The notes: a model not told the origin generated them from the letters alone. Shown: positions 1 through 6,511, counted from the stretch's first letter. The stretch: 10,521 nucleotides of DNA from JAUJOE01 sp038252945 (GCA_038252945.1 JBBSHN010000077.1:1-10521); one strand, 5' to 3'. Program-made: numbers and translations.

Positions 1-1260
1 AACGATCTCCCGGAGCAGCGACTGCAACGTCGTGGCGATCGGCAGGGTGGGAAGCCGCCCCGCCGGCTCGCCATCCACTATGCGGTAGCCCACTCCCCCC
101 AGGCTCACGCGTCCGGTGACCGACGAGATGCCCGCGACACTGCCGCTGATCTGCTGGACGTAACAGGCGCTGCCAGCGTCGACGTCCGCGCGTGCATAAG
201 GCTCGAGCCGCAAGGTGCTGGGAGCGGCCCGAGGAGCGGCTTTGTGTGTCGCGCGCTGAGCGTTCCCGGTGGACGAGGCGTCGTCGCCCGAGGACTCAGC
301 GGTTGCCGTGCTGTGCAGTGCTCCGGTGAGCACTCCGGCCACGATGAGCGGTGTGCATCGACGCGGGACCCCTTCGTCGTCAAAAGGAGCCGCTGCCGGT
401 GCATCGACGGACCGGCCGTCATCGACGAGGGTGATGAGCGGTGCCGCCACCTCCTCACCAAACCGTCCGCTGAACGGACTTCGCCGGTTGGCGAGTGCTC
501 CGCCGGTGAGCCCCCGACCAACGGCCTCGAAAAGGAACGCCGACACTGCCGGATCAAGCACGACGGTGTCGATGTGAGACGTCGCCGCAGAAGCCCCGAG
601 CAGTCGAGTCACACGGCGTACGGCGGAGGCGGCCAACTCCTCCACGTCGACGCTGGTGGGATCTCTTCCCCACCAGTAGGCATAGTCCTCCGCGGTCTGG
701 CCCGCGCTCTCGTCTTCGCCGAGCACGTCGACCCACAGCTCGGCACTTGCCTTGTTGTAGCAGCCGGATGTTCCCACCGTCGAGGCCACGGCGACACTGC
801 GTACGTCGTCTCGCCACTGGGCGGTGTCGATACGTCGGACCCAGAGACTCATCGACGTGGCTCGGCGGGCGAGCGCGGTGACGAAGTCGAGCTTGGCGGC
901 CAGCGGCATGTCGACCAGGGCTGGACGCGCCAGCGCTTCGACTGGCAGGGCGGCGGCCAGCTTGGGCAGCACGGCGCCGGCGGGGTCGGTGTCTCCGGCG
1001 AGTGCGTTGTCCTGCGCGGAGGAGACGGCCTTGTCGAGGCCCGGGTCGCTGAGGTCGGCGGTCGAGGCGTACCCCACGTGGTCGCCCTGCACGGCTCGCA
1101 CACCCAAGCCTCGAGTCTCGGCGCGACCGACGTGCCGGATCGCCGCGGACGTGCCAGCCTGGACTGTGGTGGTGATGCGATGTTCGACGTACGCCTCCAG
1201 CTTCCACCCGGCAGGCGCCCGGTGAAGCACCCGATGGGCTACCGCCAAGACCTCATCCAT
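1..1260 (-). CDS. tldE: TldE/PmbA-type metallopeptidase subunit, partial (C-terminus off left edge)
   Basis: This is the partner subunit of the TldD/TldE heterodimeric protease, a cytoplasmic enzyme that degrades unfolded peptides and in some bacteria trims modified peptide precursors. The frame reads without a stop from ATG at 1260 to base 1, giving 420 residues. Family members are roughly 440-460 residues, so only a short C-terminal piece is missing. Recognisable PmbA/TldE features are the FDDEGVP segment (about residues 293-299), the STGNAQR stretch followed by LRLEP, and a glycine-rich GVSLGG-like C-terminal region (VSLGGVG). No HEXXXH zinc motif is present, as expected for the TldE subunit. 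The start lies 5 nt after the tldD stop, which implies one transcript and probable translational coupling. The start has only a weak upstream AGG. Family assignment is firm; the substrate is unknown. Confidence 0.9.
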   Translation of the reverse strand, partial: MDEVLAVAHRVLHRAPAGWKLEAYVEHRITTTVQAGTSAAIRHVGRAETRGLGVRAVQGDHVGYASTADLSDPGLDKAVSSAQDNALAGDTDPAGAVLPKLAAALPVEALARPALVDMPLAAKLDFVTALARRATSMSLWVRRIDTAQWRDDVRSVAVASTVGTSGCYNKASAELWVDVLGEDESAGQTAEDYAYWWGRDPTSVDVEELAASAVRRVTRLLGASAATSHIDTVVLDPAVSAFLFEAVGRGLTGGALANRRSPFSGRFGEEVAAPLITLVDDGRSVDAPAAAPFDDEGVPRRCTPLIVAGVLTGALHSTATAESSGDDASSTGNAQRATHKAAPRAAPSTLRLEPYARADVDAGSACYVQQISGSVAGISSVTGRVSLGGVGYRIVDGEPAGRLPTLPIATTLQSLLREIV

Positions 1261-1265
1261 GACGC

Positions 1266-2678
1266 CTATCCGCTTCCCGCCACTGTGAGCCGGGTGATGC
1301 GCAGGGTGGGCGCGCCGTAGGAGACGGGCACCCATTGGTCCTCCTTGCCGCAGAGCGCCTCGATGAAGCCGAGATCCTTACCGACCGCGTCGACGGCGGA
1401 GAGCGCCGCCGGTCCGTTTCCGAGCAGAGTGACGCCGGTAAGGGGGCGCGTGAGCCGCCCATGCTCCACGAGGAAGACCTCGGCTGCACTGAACGCAAAA
1501 TCACCTGTGGCGATGTTGACGTCACCGCCGCGCAGCCGCGTCACGTACAGCCCCTTCTTGACGTCGGCCAAGACGTCCCCTGGATCGTCGGCACCGGGCT
1601 GGACGTACGTGTTGGACATCCGCGGCAGCGGAGGATCGGCGTATGACGCACGGCGACCGTTTGCGCTTCGCTGTCCGCCGACCGACCGTGCGGTCGCCAA
1701 GTCGGTGAGAGCCCCGACCTGGGTGCCTTGGTCGATGAGGACGGTTGGCGTGGACGGTTGCCCCTCGTCGTCGACGCCGTACGAACCGAAACCGCCTGGT
1801 CGGCTGGGGTCGTCGACGGCAGTGACGAGCGGGCTGGCGACCGGCTGGCCGACGGTTCGGGCGTAGATGCTGCTGTCGCGGTCGAGTCCGTCGGCCTCCA
1901 GCCCGTGTCCGCAGGCCTCGTGCAGCAGCAAGCCACCCCCTCCCGGGCCGAGAACAACCACCATCTCCCCCGTCGGTGGGTCGACACCTTCCAGCGCAAG
2001 GAGTGCTCGTTCGGCCGCGCGCTCACCGATGCGCTCCGGCGGCTCGCCGTCGTACAGCTCGAGCCCGCCGCCTAGCCCCGGTCCGTCGAAACCGGTCTCG
2101 GTCCGACCGTCGCGTCGAGCCGTCACCGAGCAGGTCAGCCGCGTGCGCACCCGACGGTCGCGGGTCATGAGACCCTCGCTGGTCGCTATCAACACCTCCT
2201 GGTCGACGTCGACGTGGATGGCGGTGACGTCGCGAACTCCCTGACGGGAGCGAGCCGCCTCGTCCGCTCGTCGTAGCAGCTCGACTTTCTCAGACGACGG
2301 CGCTTCAGCAGGCGGGCGCTTGGCGCACTGTACGGCGGCCACCGGCCGCTCCGACAGGTGGATGGCGGCTGGCGCTCCTGCCACGGTCGCCTGTGCCGCC
2401 GCGGAGGCGGCTTCGGCTGCTTCGGTTAAGGCGGCGGCGGTGAGCAGATTGGTGTAAGCCAAGCCAGTCGTCTCACCGGCCACGACACGCACAGCCGCCC
2501 CCACGTCGGTGTCGGTTCTCAGTTCAGCGACGTATCCGCCGGCGAGCCGGACCGTCGCCGCAGTGCGCCGCTCGACGTACAGGTCGGCATAGCCGCCGCC
2601 AGCCCGCAACGCCGCGGCGAGGACGTACTCGGCGATGTCGGAGTCGACCGACGTTTCGATCACCATCAGCGGAAGCAT
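1266..2678 (-). CDS. tldD: TldD-type zinc metallopeptidase
   Basis: This is the catalytic subunit of the TldD/TldE protease. The zinc motif HEACGH (HEXXXH) is followed by GLEAD and sits about 253 residues after the chosen start. Near the C-terminus there is RGGDVNIATGDFAF, a segment typical of TldD that helps form the active-site channel. Length is about 470 residues, as in the family. The start is uncertain. The frame is open from GTG at 2714, with further ATGs at 2678 and 2666. I prefer 2678 because a weak GGCGGA lies 6 nt upstream and the family N-terminal helix (SDIAEYVLAAALRAGGGYADLYVE) begins soon after; 2714 would add 12 residues. The gene leads the tldD-tldE pair and is divergent from the MBL-fold gene, about 70-105 bp away. 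No convincing promoter was seen for it. Confidence 0.93.
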   Translation of the reverse strand: MLPLMVIETSVDSDIAEYVLAAALRAGGGYADLYVERRTAATVRLAGGYVAELRTDTDVGAAVRVVAGETTGLAYTNLLTAAALTEAAEAASAAAQATVAGAPAAIHLSERPVAAVQCAKRPPAEAPSSEKVELLRRADEAARSRQGVRDVTAIHVDVDQEVLIATSEGLMTRDRRVRTRLTCSVTARRDGRTETGFDGPGLGGGLELYDGEPPERIGERAAERALLALEGVDPPTGEMVVVLGPGGGGLLLHEACGHGLEADGLDRDSSIYARTVGQPVASPLVTAVDDPSRPGGFGSYGVDDEGQPSTPTVLIDQGTQVGALTDLATARSVGGQRSANGRRASYADPPLPRMSNTYVQPGADDPGDVLADVKKGLYVTRLRGGDVNIATGDFAFSAAEVFLVEHGRLTRPLTGVTLLGNGPAALSAVDAVGKDLGFIEALCGKEDQWVPVSYGAPTLRITRLTVAGSG

Positions 2679-2747
2679 GCCGCATCCGCCGGTCGAGTTC
2701 GACAGTCTTGCCACTTCCCGTGGTGTGTGATCTCAACGGCTCGGCCG

Positions 2748-2753
2748 TACCGT
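2748..2753 (+). promoter_or_regulatory. Putative -10 element (TACCGT) for MBL-fold gene transcript
   Basis: TACCGT fits the actinobacterial TAnnnT pattern. It lies 7 nt before an ATG at 2761, the spacing expected for a leaderless start site. That ATG opens an 8-codon frame, not the hydrolase itself. No clear -35 was seen. This is inferred from pattern only. Confidence 0.4.
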
Positions 2754-2760
2754 TAGCGCA

Positions 2761-2787
2761 ATGTCGGTCAGTGAGCCTCACCGATGA
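2761..2787 (+). CDS. Possible 8-codon leader peptide overlapping the MBL-fold start
   Basis: The frame ATG...TGA encodes MSVSEPHR. Its stop overlaps the hydrolase start as ATGA (2784-2787), the usual geometry of translational coupling by termination-reinitiation. It begins 7 nt after a TACCGT hexamer, so a transcript could start on its own ATG without a leader. The hydrolase frame cannot begin upstream because a TGA sits in frame at 2772, and its own ribosome-binding site is weak (GTGAG 8 nt upstream). Such short frames arise easily by chance, so the call is tentative. Confidence 0.25.
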   Translation: MSVSEPHR

Positions 2788-3617
2788 GGGTCGTCCTGCA
2801 TGGCGTTCGCGGCTCGACTCCGGCGCCGGGGCGCGATTTCCTCGGTGTCGGTGGCAATACGTCGTGCCTGTCGGTGACTCCGGCGAGTGCCGAGCAACCA
2901 ACGTTGCTGCTCGACGCAGGGACCGGATTGTCATCGGTCACTCGCATGCTCGGAGACGCTCCCTTTCGCGGCACGATGCTGCTGACGCATCTGCATTGGG
3001 ACCACGTGCAGGGTCTACCGTTCTTTCGGTCCGGCGACCGAGACGACTCCGAGGTGCGGCTGTTGTTGCCAGCGCAGGGCGTCGCTGAGGCCGGCGTACC
3101 CGGGTCAGCAGCGGAGCTCCTCAGCCGGGCGATGTCGCCACCGCACTTCCCCATCGGACCCGACGGCCTGCGGGGCGCCTGGTCGTTCGATGCTCTCGAC
3201 GCCGGCACGGTCGCGCTCGACGGCTGTACGGTCACGGCGCTCGAGGTGCCGCACAAAGGCGGCCGGACGTTCGGGTACCGCGTCGAAGCCGACGGCGCGG
3301 TGCTGGCCTATATTCCTGACCACCATCCCTCCACCGACCGCGACCCCAGTCGGCGGTTGGCCGCGGGAGCTGACGTCTTGTGCCACGGGGCAATGTTCAA
3401 GGCCGGGGAGGAGACCGTCGCTCATGCGTATGGTCACTCCACGATCGAGGAGGTTCACACGCTCGCTCTCGAGGCGGATGTCGGCACCCTCGTGATGCTG
3501 CACCACTCACCGAGCCGCACCGACGAGCAGGTGGAGATGCTGCACAGTCTCATCGCTGACCGCGGTGTTTCTGTGGTGATCGGGCGGGAAGGCGACACCG
3601 TTCTGGACAACTGCTGA
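2784..3617 (+). CDS. MBL-fold metal-dependent hydrolase, PhnP/cyclic-phosphodiesterase-like
   Basis: This 277-residue protein belongs to the metallo-beta-lactamase fold hydrolases. The N-terminus GVRGSTPAPG...VGGNTSC is characteristic of a bacterial subgroup that resembles PhnP-type and cyclic-phosphate phosphodiesterases. The dinuclear metal motif is H69-x-H71-x-D73-H74 (HLHWDH). Likely further ligands are H157 (VPHKGG), D179 in IPDHHP, H218 in GHST and H240/H241 near the C-terminus. A segment that in relatives I remember as HDAQY reads HGAMF here (201-205), so one acidic residue may be missing. The ATG at 2784 gives the natural N-terminus, and a TGA in frame at 2772 excludes an earlier start. 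The gene converges on a cyclic-nucleotide-binding gene 26 bp away. A role in hydrolysing a cyclic nucleotide is possible but rests on neighbourhood and fold only. Confidence 0.88.
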   Translation: MRVVLHGVRGSTPAPGRDFLGVGGNTSCLSVTPASAEQPTLLLDAGTGLSSVTRMLGDAPFRGTMLLTHLHWDHVQGLPFFRSGDRDDSEVRLLLPAQGVAEAGVPGSAAELLSRAMSPPHFPIGPDGLRGAWSFDALDAGTVALDGCTVTALEVPHKGGRTFGYRVEADGAVLAYIPDHHPSTDRDPSRRLAAGADVLCHGAMFKAGEETVAHAYGHSTIEEVHTLALEADVGTLVMLHHSPSRTDEQVEMLHSLIADRGVSVVIGREGDTVLDNC

Positions 3618-3632
3618 GTCGACGTTACGCCG

Positions 3633-3652
3633 GCCTCCTGATGTCAGGCGGT
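3633..3652. terminator. Small inverted repeat between convergent genes
   Basis: CCTGA-TG-TCAGG (3637-3648) forms a perfect 5-bp stem, extendable past one mismatch by further G-C pairs. It spans the stop codon of the minus-strand gene and lies 19 nt after the stop of the plus-strand gene. It could serve both convergent transcripts, but it has no T-tract and the loop is very short, so the call is weak. Confidence 0.3.
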
Positions 3653-4081
3653 TGCGGCGGCCTTCGCCTCTCGGGCGATGGATTCGCGGAAGTAGGCGCA
3701 CAGCCCTTCAAGCAGATTGCGCGCCATAGAAGGGTTGGAGTCGAGCAACGGCTTGAAGTTCCACGATGAGAGCGAGAACGTGCGCAGCGCAGACACTGCC
3801 TTGACCGTCGCCGTCCTTGGCTTCCCGTCAAGAAGCGAAATCTCACCGAAGTGGTCGCCGGGGCCGAGTTTGTGTACGGCGTTTCCGCCGCGAATGACTT
3901 CTGCCTCACCGTCGAGAATGAGGTGAAAGCCGACCGATCCGCCGCCTTCTTGGACAACCTCGTGTCCCTGGTCATGGTTGACGATCTGGCCGGCCGAAGC
4001 GACCGACTCGAGCTCCCGCTTGTTAAGGCCTCGGAAGATGATGACACGCCCCAGTTGCTTGGCTAGATCGCGGGTATCCAC
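3644..4081 (-). CDS. Stand-alone cyclic-nucleotide-binding (CAP_ED) protein
   Basis: This 145-residue protein consists almost entirely of one cNMP-binding domain of the CRP/CAP family (about residues 10-125) and has no helix-turn-helix. The phosphate-binding cassette is clear: GDHFGEISLLDGKPRTATV, with G79-E80 contacting the ribose in relatives and R89-T90 contacting the cyclic phosphate. All these positions are conserved, so ligand binding is likely. The upstream part (LDGEAEVIRGG, HKLGPG) follows the usual beta-roll pattern. The C-terminus is a short alanine-rich helix. The start is GTG at 4081, supported by GAGGAG 5 nt upstream. With no output domain it probably acts by binding a partner protein. 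Upstream lies the repeat gene, separated by 154 bp and a strong hairpin. A TAGAGT hexamer at 4128-4133 (minus strand) could be its own -10. Confidence 0.9.
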   Translation of the reverse strand: MDTRDLAKQLGRVIIFRGLNKRELESVASAGQIVNHDQGHEVVQEGGGSVGFHLILDGEAEVIRGGNAVHKLGPGDHFGEISLLDGKPRTATVKAVSALRTFSLSSWNFKPLLDSNPSMARNLLEGLCAYFRESIAREAKAAATA

Positions 4082-4179
4082 GGCGGCTCCTCAGGCATAA
4101 GTGACGGGCAGCGTCTCGCTGCGGCGGACTCTACCGAGGCGAAGAGTCGGCTGTACAGGACGGCACTGAGATGTGCAGG

Positions 4180-4212
4180 GACCGGGAGGACAAGGTTGAT
4201 GTCCTCCCGGTC
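4180..4212 (-). terminator. Strong 13-bp hairpin downstream of the repeat gene
   Basis: GACCGGGAGGACA (4180-4192) and TGTCCTCCCGGTC (4200-4212) are perfect complements around a 7-nt loop. The hairpin starts 23 nt after the stop of the repeat gene on the minus strand. No T-tract follows on either strand, which is common for high-GC actinobacterial terminators. It probably ends or attenuates transcription before the downstream cNMP-binding gene. A role in mRNA 3' protection is also possible. Confidence 0.65.
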
Positions 4213-4235
4213 GCCAGCGCGTACGGCTTCTATCT

Positions 4236-4601
4236 TCAGGGGTGCCTGTGGCCCTCGACGTCGTCGTCCTCGGCCTGCTCGGAGTCCGCACCGCGCTTCC
4301 AGTGCATATGGGCTTCCGAGTCGTCGCCCTCAGCCTGCTCGGCGTCGGCGCCGCGCTTCCAGGCACCATGGCCTTCGACATCGTCGGTTTCGGCCTGCTC
4401 GGAGTCCGCACCGCGCTTCCAGGCACCGTGGCCTTCGACGTCATCGGTTTCGGCCTGCTCGGAGTCCGCACCGCGCTTCCAGGCACCGTGGCCTTCGACG
4501 TCATCGGTTTCGGCCTGCTCGGAGTCCGCACCGCGCTTCCAGGCACCGTGGCCTTCGACGTCGTCGTCGGCCGGTACGCCACTGATGTTCTGCTCGGTCA
4601 T
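4236..4601 (-). CDS. Acidic 20-residue tandem-repeat protein, unknown function
   Basis: I do not recognise a named family. The 121-residue protein has a 10-12 residue head (MTEQNISGVPAD) and then consists of five full copies plus a partial sixth of a 20-residue unit, DDVEGHGAWKRGADSEQAET. Three copies are identical in protein. The next carries DAEQAEG, the fifth reads DDSEAHMHWKRG, and the last ends as DDVEGHRHP. Every full unit keeps one Trp, a Lys-Arg pair, a His and many acidic residues. There is no signal peptide, membrane segment or Cys. The start is certain: AGGAGG lies 5 nt before the ATG, the best ribosome-binding site in the window. Because 60 bp is divisible by three, other frames are also open across the repeats, but none has such a start signal. 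A multi-core peptide precursor, a metal- or partner-binding repeat protein or a disordered acidic scaffold are all conceivable; none is shown. Confidence 0.85.
   Translation of the reverse strand: MTEQNISGVPADDDVEGHGAWKRGADSEQAETDDVEGHGAWKRGADSEQAETDDVEGHGAWKRGADSEQAETDDVEGHGAWKRGADAEQAEGDDSEAHMHWKRGADSEQAEDDDVEGHRHP
4248..4570. repeat. 60-bp in-frame tandem repeat array (five full units plus partial ends)
   Basis: The period is exactly 60 bp. Units 4441-4500 and 4501-4560 are identical, and 4381-4440 differs from them at one base (4383). By my count 4321-4380 differs at about 10 positions and 4261-4320 at about 14. This gradient, with near-identical copies at the 5' side of the gene and diverged copies at the 3' side, indicates recent expansion. 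Copy number is likely to vary among strains and may be mis-assembled from short reads. Confidence 0.93.
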
Positions 4602-4606
4602 GATGA

Positions 4607-4612
4607 CCTCCT
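4607..4612 (-). promoter_or_regulatory. Consensus ribosome-binding site of the repeat gene
   Basis: On the minus strand this reads AGGAGG, 5 nt before the ATG at 4601. It is a perfect Shine-Dalgarno sequence and fixes strand and start of the repeat gene. A small hairpin, GTCGC-GTTT-GCGAC at 4621-4634, lies just upstream in the presumed 5' leader. Confidence 0.85.
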
Positions 4613-4657
4613 ATATCTCTGTCGCGTTTGCGACCTACACACAGAGTGGCACTGATG

Positions 4658-4686
4658 AGCCTAGTGTTCTGTCAGCGTGCTGACAC
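4658..4686 (-). promoter_or_regulatory. Putative promoter of the repeat gene (TAGGCT / GTGTCA)
   Basis: On the minus strand TAGGCT (4663-4658) matches TAnnnT, and GTGTCA (4686-4681) lies 17 bp upstream as a weak -35. The start site would fall near 4650, giving a leader of about 50 nt that contains the small hairpin and the AGGAGG. The spacer and -35 coincide with the first palindrome. The assignment rests on pattern only. Confidence 0.4.
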
Positions 4687-4712
4687 AACGAATGTCGGGT
4701 AGCCGACACAAC
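4670..4712. promoter_or_regulatory. Two tandem TGTC...GACA palindromes, candidate operator
   Basis: TGTCAGC-GT-GCTGACA (4670-4685) and TGTCGG-GTAG-CCGACA (4693-4708) are both perfect inverted repeats, and each is followed by CAAC. They are thus also imperfect direct repeats with a 23-bp period, about two helical turns. They lie between the MFS-cNMP gene and the repeat gene and overlap the presumed -35 of the latter. Tandem dimer sites for a repressor are the simplest reading. The GACAC cores also resemble the motif known for WhiA. A REP-like repeat or a terminator for the upstream MFS gene cannot be excluded. Confidence 0.55.
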
Positions 4713-4750
4713 ATCACGTCGGTGCACGCAATGCCCCCTACGGTTTGCGA

Positions 4751-6511
4751 TCACTCGGCGGGCGCTGTCGACGCATCCAGGCCGGCTCTCGTGAGCCGAA
4801 GGGACGGATGCGTCAGCCCGAGGCGCAGAGCGGCGGCGTCGAGCAGCGCAGCGGACGGCGCGGTTTCGGTGAGAGCCGCAACAAAGTCGCTGCCGTCGAT
4901 GCGTAACACCACCGACGGTTCAGCGGCCACGACCGTCGCCGTACGCGGAATTCCCTCGATCAGGCCGATCTCGCCGAAGTACTCCCCTGACGACAGCTGT
5001 CGGAGATGAGTGGGTTGGCCGTGCTCGCCGCGGGCGCTCACGCTCATTGAGCCTGATTGCACGATGTAGAACGCGTCAGCGCGCTCTCCCTCGGTGACCA
5101 CCGCCCGACCGTCCGGCACAGAGACTTCCTGGGCCGAACCTGCCAACTGCTCGATCGTCCCCTCAGATACGGCGTCGAAGAGGTCACACGCATGCAGCAG
5201 AGCGATCTTGGGCTTCAAGGTCGCCAGCCGCTGCCCTGCTAGCGAGTCAGCGCGTTGAAGGGCCGGCCACCCCAACAAGCACGCCACTGGCAGCCCGGCA
5301 CCGACGATCCACAGCGTCGCCCTCAGGCCCAAGGAGTTGATGAGGAGCGGCGCAGCCAGGCCTCCGAGCAGAACAGCGGTCAGGAGGAACGCGTTGAAGG
5401 CGCCGAACACGCGCGCCAGCCGGTCACTGGGCAGCGACCGCTGCAAGGCGGTCAGCGCCAGTACGTCGACCACCAGCGTCCCCGCTCCACGCACCGCTTC
5501 GATGACAAAACCGGCGACCGGGCTGGAGACGAAGAGGAACAACAGTGTGGGAAGGCAGTAGACACTCATCCCGGCGAGGATCACCAGGCCCAGTCGCGGG
5601 AGCCGCTCAAGCCGAGTGACTGCACCTGCGGCGAGTACGCCTCCAGTGCCGAGTCCGGCCAGCAGATAGCCGTACCCCTCGGACCCGGTCCCCAGCACGT
5701 CACGTGACAACACGACGAACAGGACTGTGTCGATGCCGAACACGAACGTCGCGATGACGCTGTAGGCGACCAGGACCGCGGCGGTCGGGGAGCTCGCGAT
5801 CGACTTCGCACCCACCAGCATCTGCCGGAACGCCCCCAGCTCGCCGCCCTCCGTGACGTCGACCGGTTCGCTGCGCACCCCAATGCGAGTGACGAGCACG
5901 GCCGAGGCGAAAAACGTGAGGCCGTTGACCGCGATGGCCACCGGAGGCGGCCCGAAAAGTAGCAGCACCGCGCCGAGTCCTGGTCCGGCGATAATGACGA
6001 CGTTGTCGATGGCGTTGCGCAGCGCGTTCGCCGAGCCGAGGTCACGCTCGCCGACCAACAGCGGTGTCGAGGCGGCGACTGCTGGCTCGTAGACCGTGCC
6101 CATGAGCGTGTTGGTCGCCGCCGTGAGGATGGCCAACAGCACCGGCGCATGAAAAGCCGCCTCGATCGCCAGCAGCACCATGACCAGCCCGGAGACGACG
6201 TCCAGCACGGCCATCAAGCGCAGCCGCTCAAATCGCTCGGCCAGCACACCGCCGTACGCGCTGAACAGCAGAGCAGGCAAGAAACGCCCGATGGTGCTAG
6301 CGCCTAGCCAGGCAGCCGAGTGCGTCTCCTGAAAGATCCACACGGTGAGCGCCACGTTGTAGGCCCATGAGCCCACCGTCGACGTCACAAAAGCCCCCAT
6401 CAGGAGCCGGAAGTCTTCGTGCTTCAGGCTGACGAGCAAGCCTGGCTTCGGCAGCCAGTGGCGAAAACGCGCGGTTTCTCGCTCGGGTTCGGCGCGGTGC
6501 CCGGGAGTCAC
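4751..6511 (-). CDS. MFS transporter with C-terminal cyclic-nucleotide-binding domain
   Basis: This is a 586-residue fusion. Residues about 28-425 form a major facilitator of the MFS_3/EntS-like drug or siderophore exporter type, with hydrophobic helices throughout and the loop AERFERLRL after TM2 in place of the usual conserved basic motif. A linker (about 426-440) leads to a CAP_ED domain (about 440-560) whose phosphate-binding cassette reads GEYFGEIGLIEGIPRTATVV, with E514 and R523-T524 conserved. The domain therefore probably binds cAMP or cGMP in the cytoplasm and could gate transport. The start is GTG at 6511, with AAGG about 8 nt upstream. The gene is divergent from the exonuclease III gene and lies 149 bp upstream of the repeat gene on the same strand. 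The substrate cannot be read from the sequence. MFS-cNMP fusions are known in actinobacteria; their function is poorly defined. Confidence 0.92.
   Translation of the reverse strand: MTPGHRAEPERETARFRHWLPKPGLLVSLKHEDFRLLMGAFVTSTVGSWAYNVALTVWIFQETHSAAWLGASTIGRFLPALLFSAYGGVLAERFERLRLMAVLDVVSGLVMVLLAIEAAFHAPVLLAILTAATNTLMGTVYEPAVAASTPLLVGERDLGSANALRNAIDNVVIIAGPGLGAVLLLFGPPPVAIAVNGLTFFASAVLVTRIGVRSEPVDVTEGGELGAFRQMLVGAKSIASSPTAAVLVAYSVIATFVFGIDTVLFVVLSRDVLGTGSEGYGYLLAGLGTGGVLAAGAVTRLERLPRLGLVILAGMSVYCLPTLLFLFVSSPVAGFVIEAVRGAGTLVVDVLALTALQRSLPSDRLARVFGAFNAFLLTAVLLGGLAAPLLINSLGLRATLWIVGAGLPVACLLGWPALQRADSLAGQRLATLKPKIALLHACDLFDAVSEGTIEQLAGSAQEVSVPDGRAVVTEGERADAFYIVQSGSMSVSARGEHGQPTHLRQLSSGEYFGEIGLIEGIPRTATVVAAEPSVVLRIDGSDFVAALTETAPSAALLDAAALRLGLTHPSLRLTRAGLDASTAPAE

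Noticed and set aside
554..1207. 217-codon minus-strand frame within tldE
   Set aside because: It is in another frame of the same strand and is arginine-rich without domain similarity. The true tldE frame is uninterrupted from 1260 to 1.
244..1320. 358-codon plus-strand open frame over tldE
   Set aside because: The minus-strand frame over the same DNA encodes a recognisable TldE/PmbA protein. The plus-strand product is rich in Arg, Gly and Cys and has no recognisable domain; it is a high-GC shadow.
2720..2745. CRP-type operator between tldD and the MBL gene
   Set aside because: TGTGA is present near 2726 but the matching TCACA half-site is absent at the required spacing. No full TGTGA-N6-TCACA site was seen in the intergenic regions I examined.
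4248..4570. CRISPR array
   Set aside because: The 60-bp units are contiguous with no unique spacers, keep an open reading frame, and no cas gene is nearby.
4171..4683. Long open frames on the plus strand through the 60-bp repeats
   Set aside because: A 60-bp period is divisible by three, so any frame lacking a stop in one unit stays open through the array. These frames have no ribosome-binding site, whereas the minus-strand frame has AGGAGG at the right distance.
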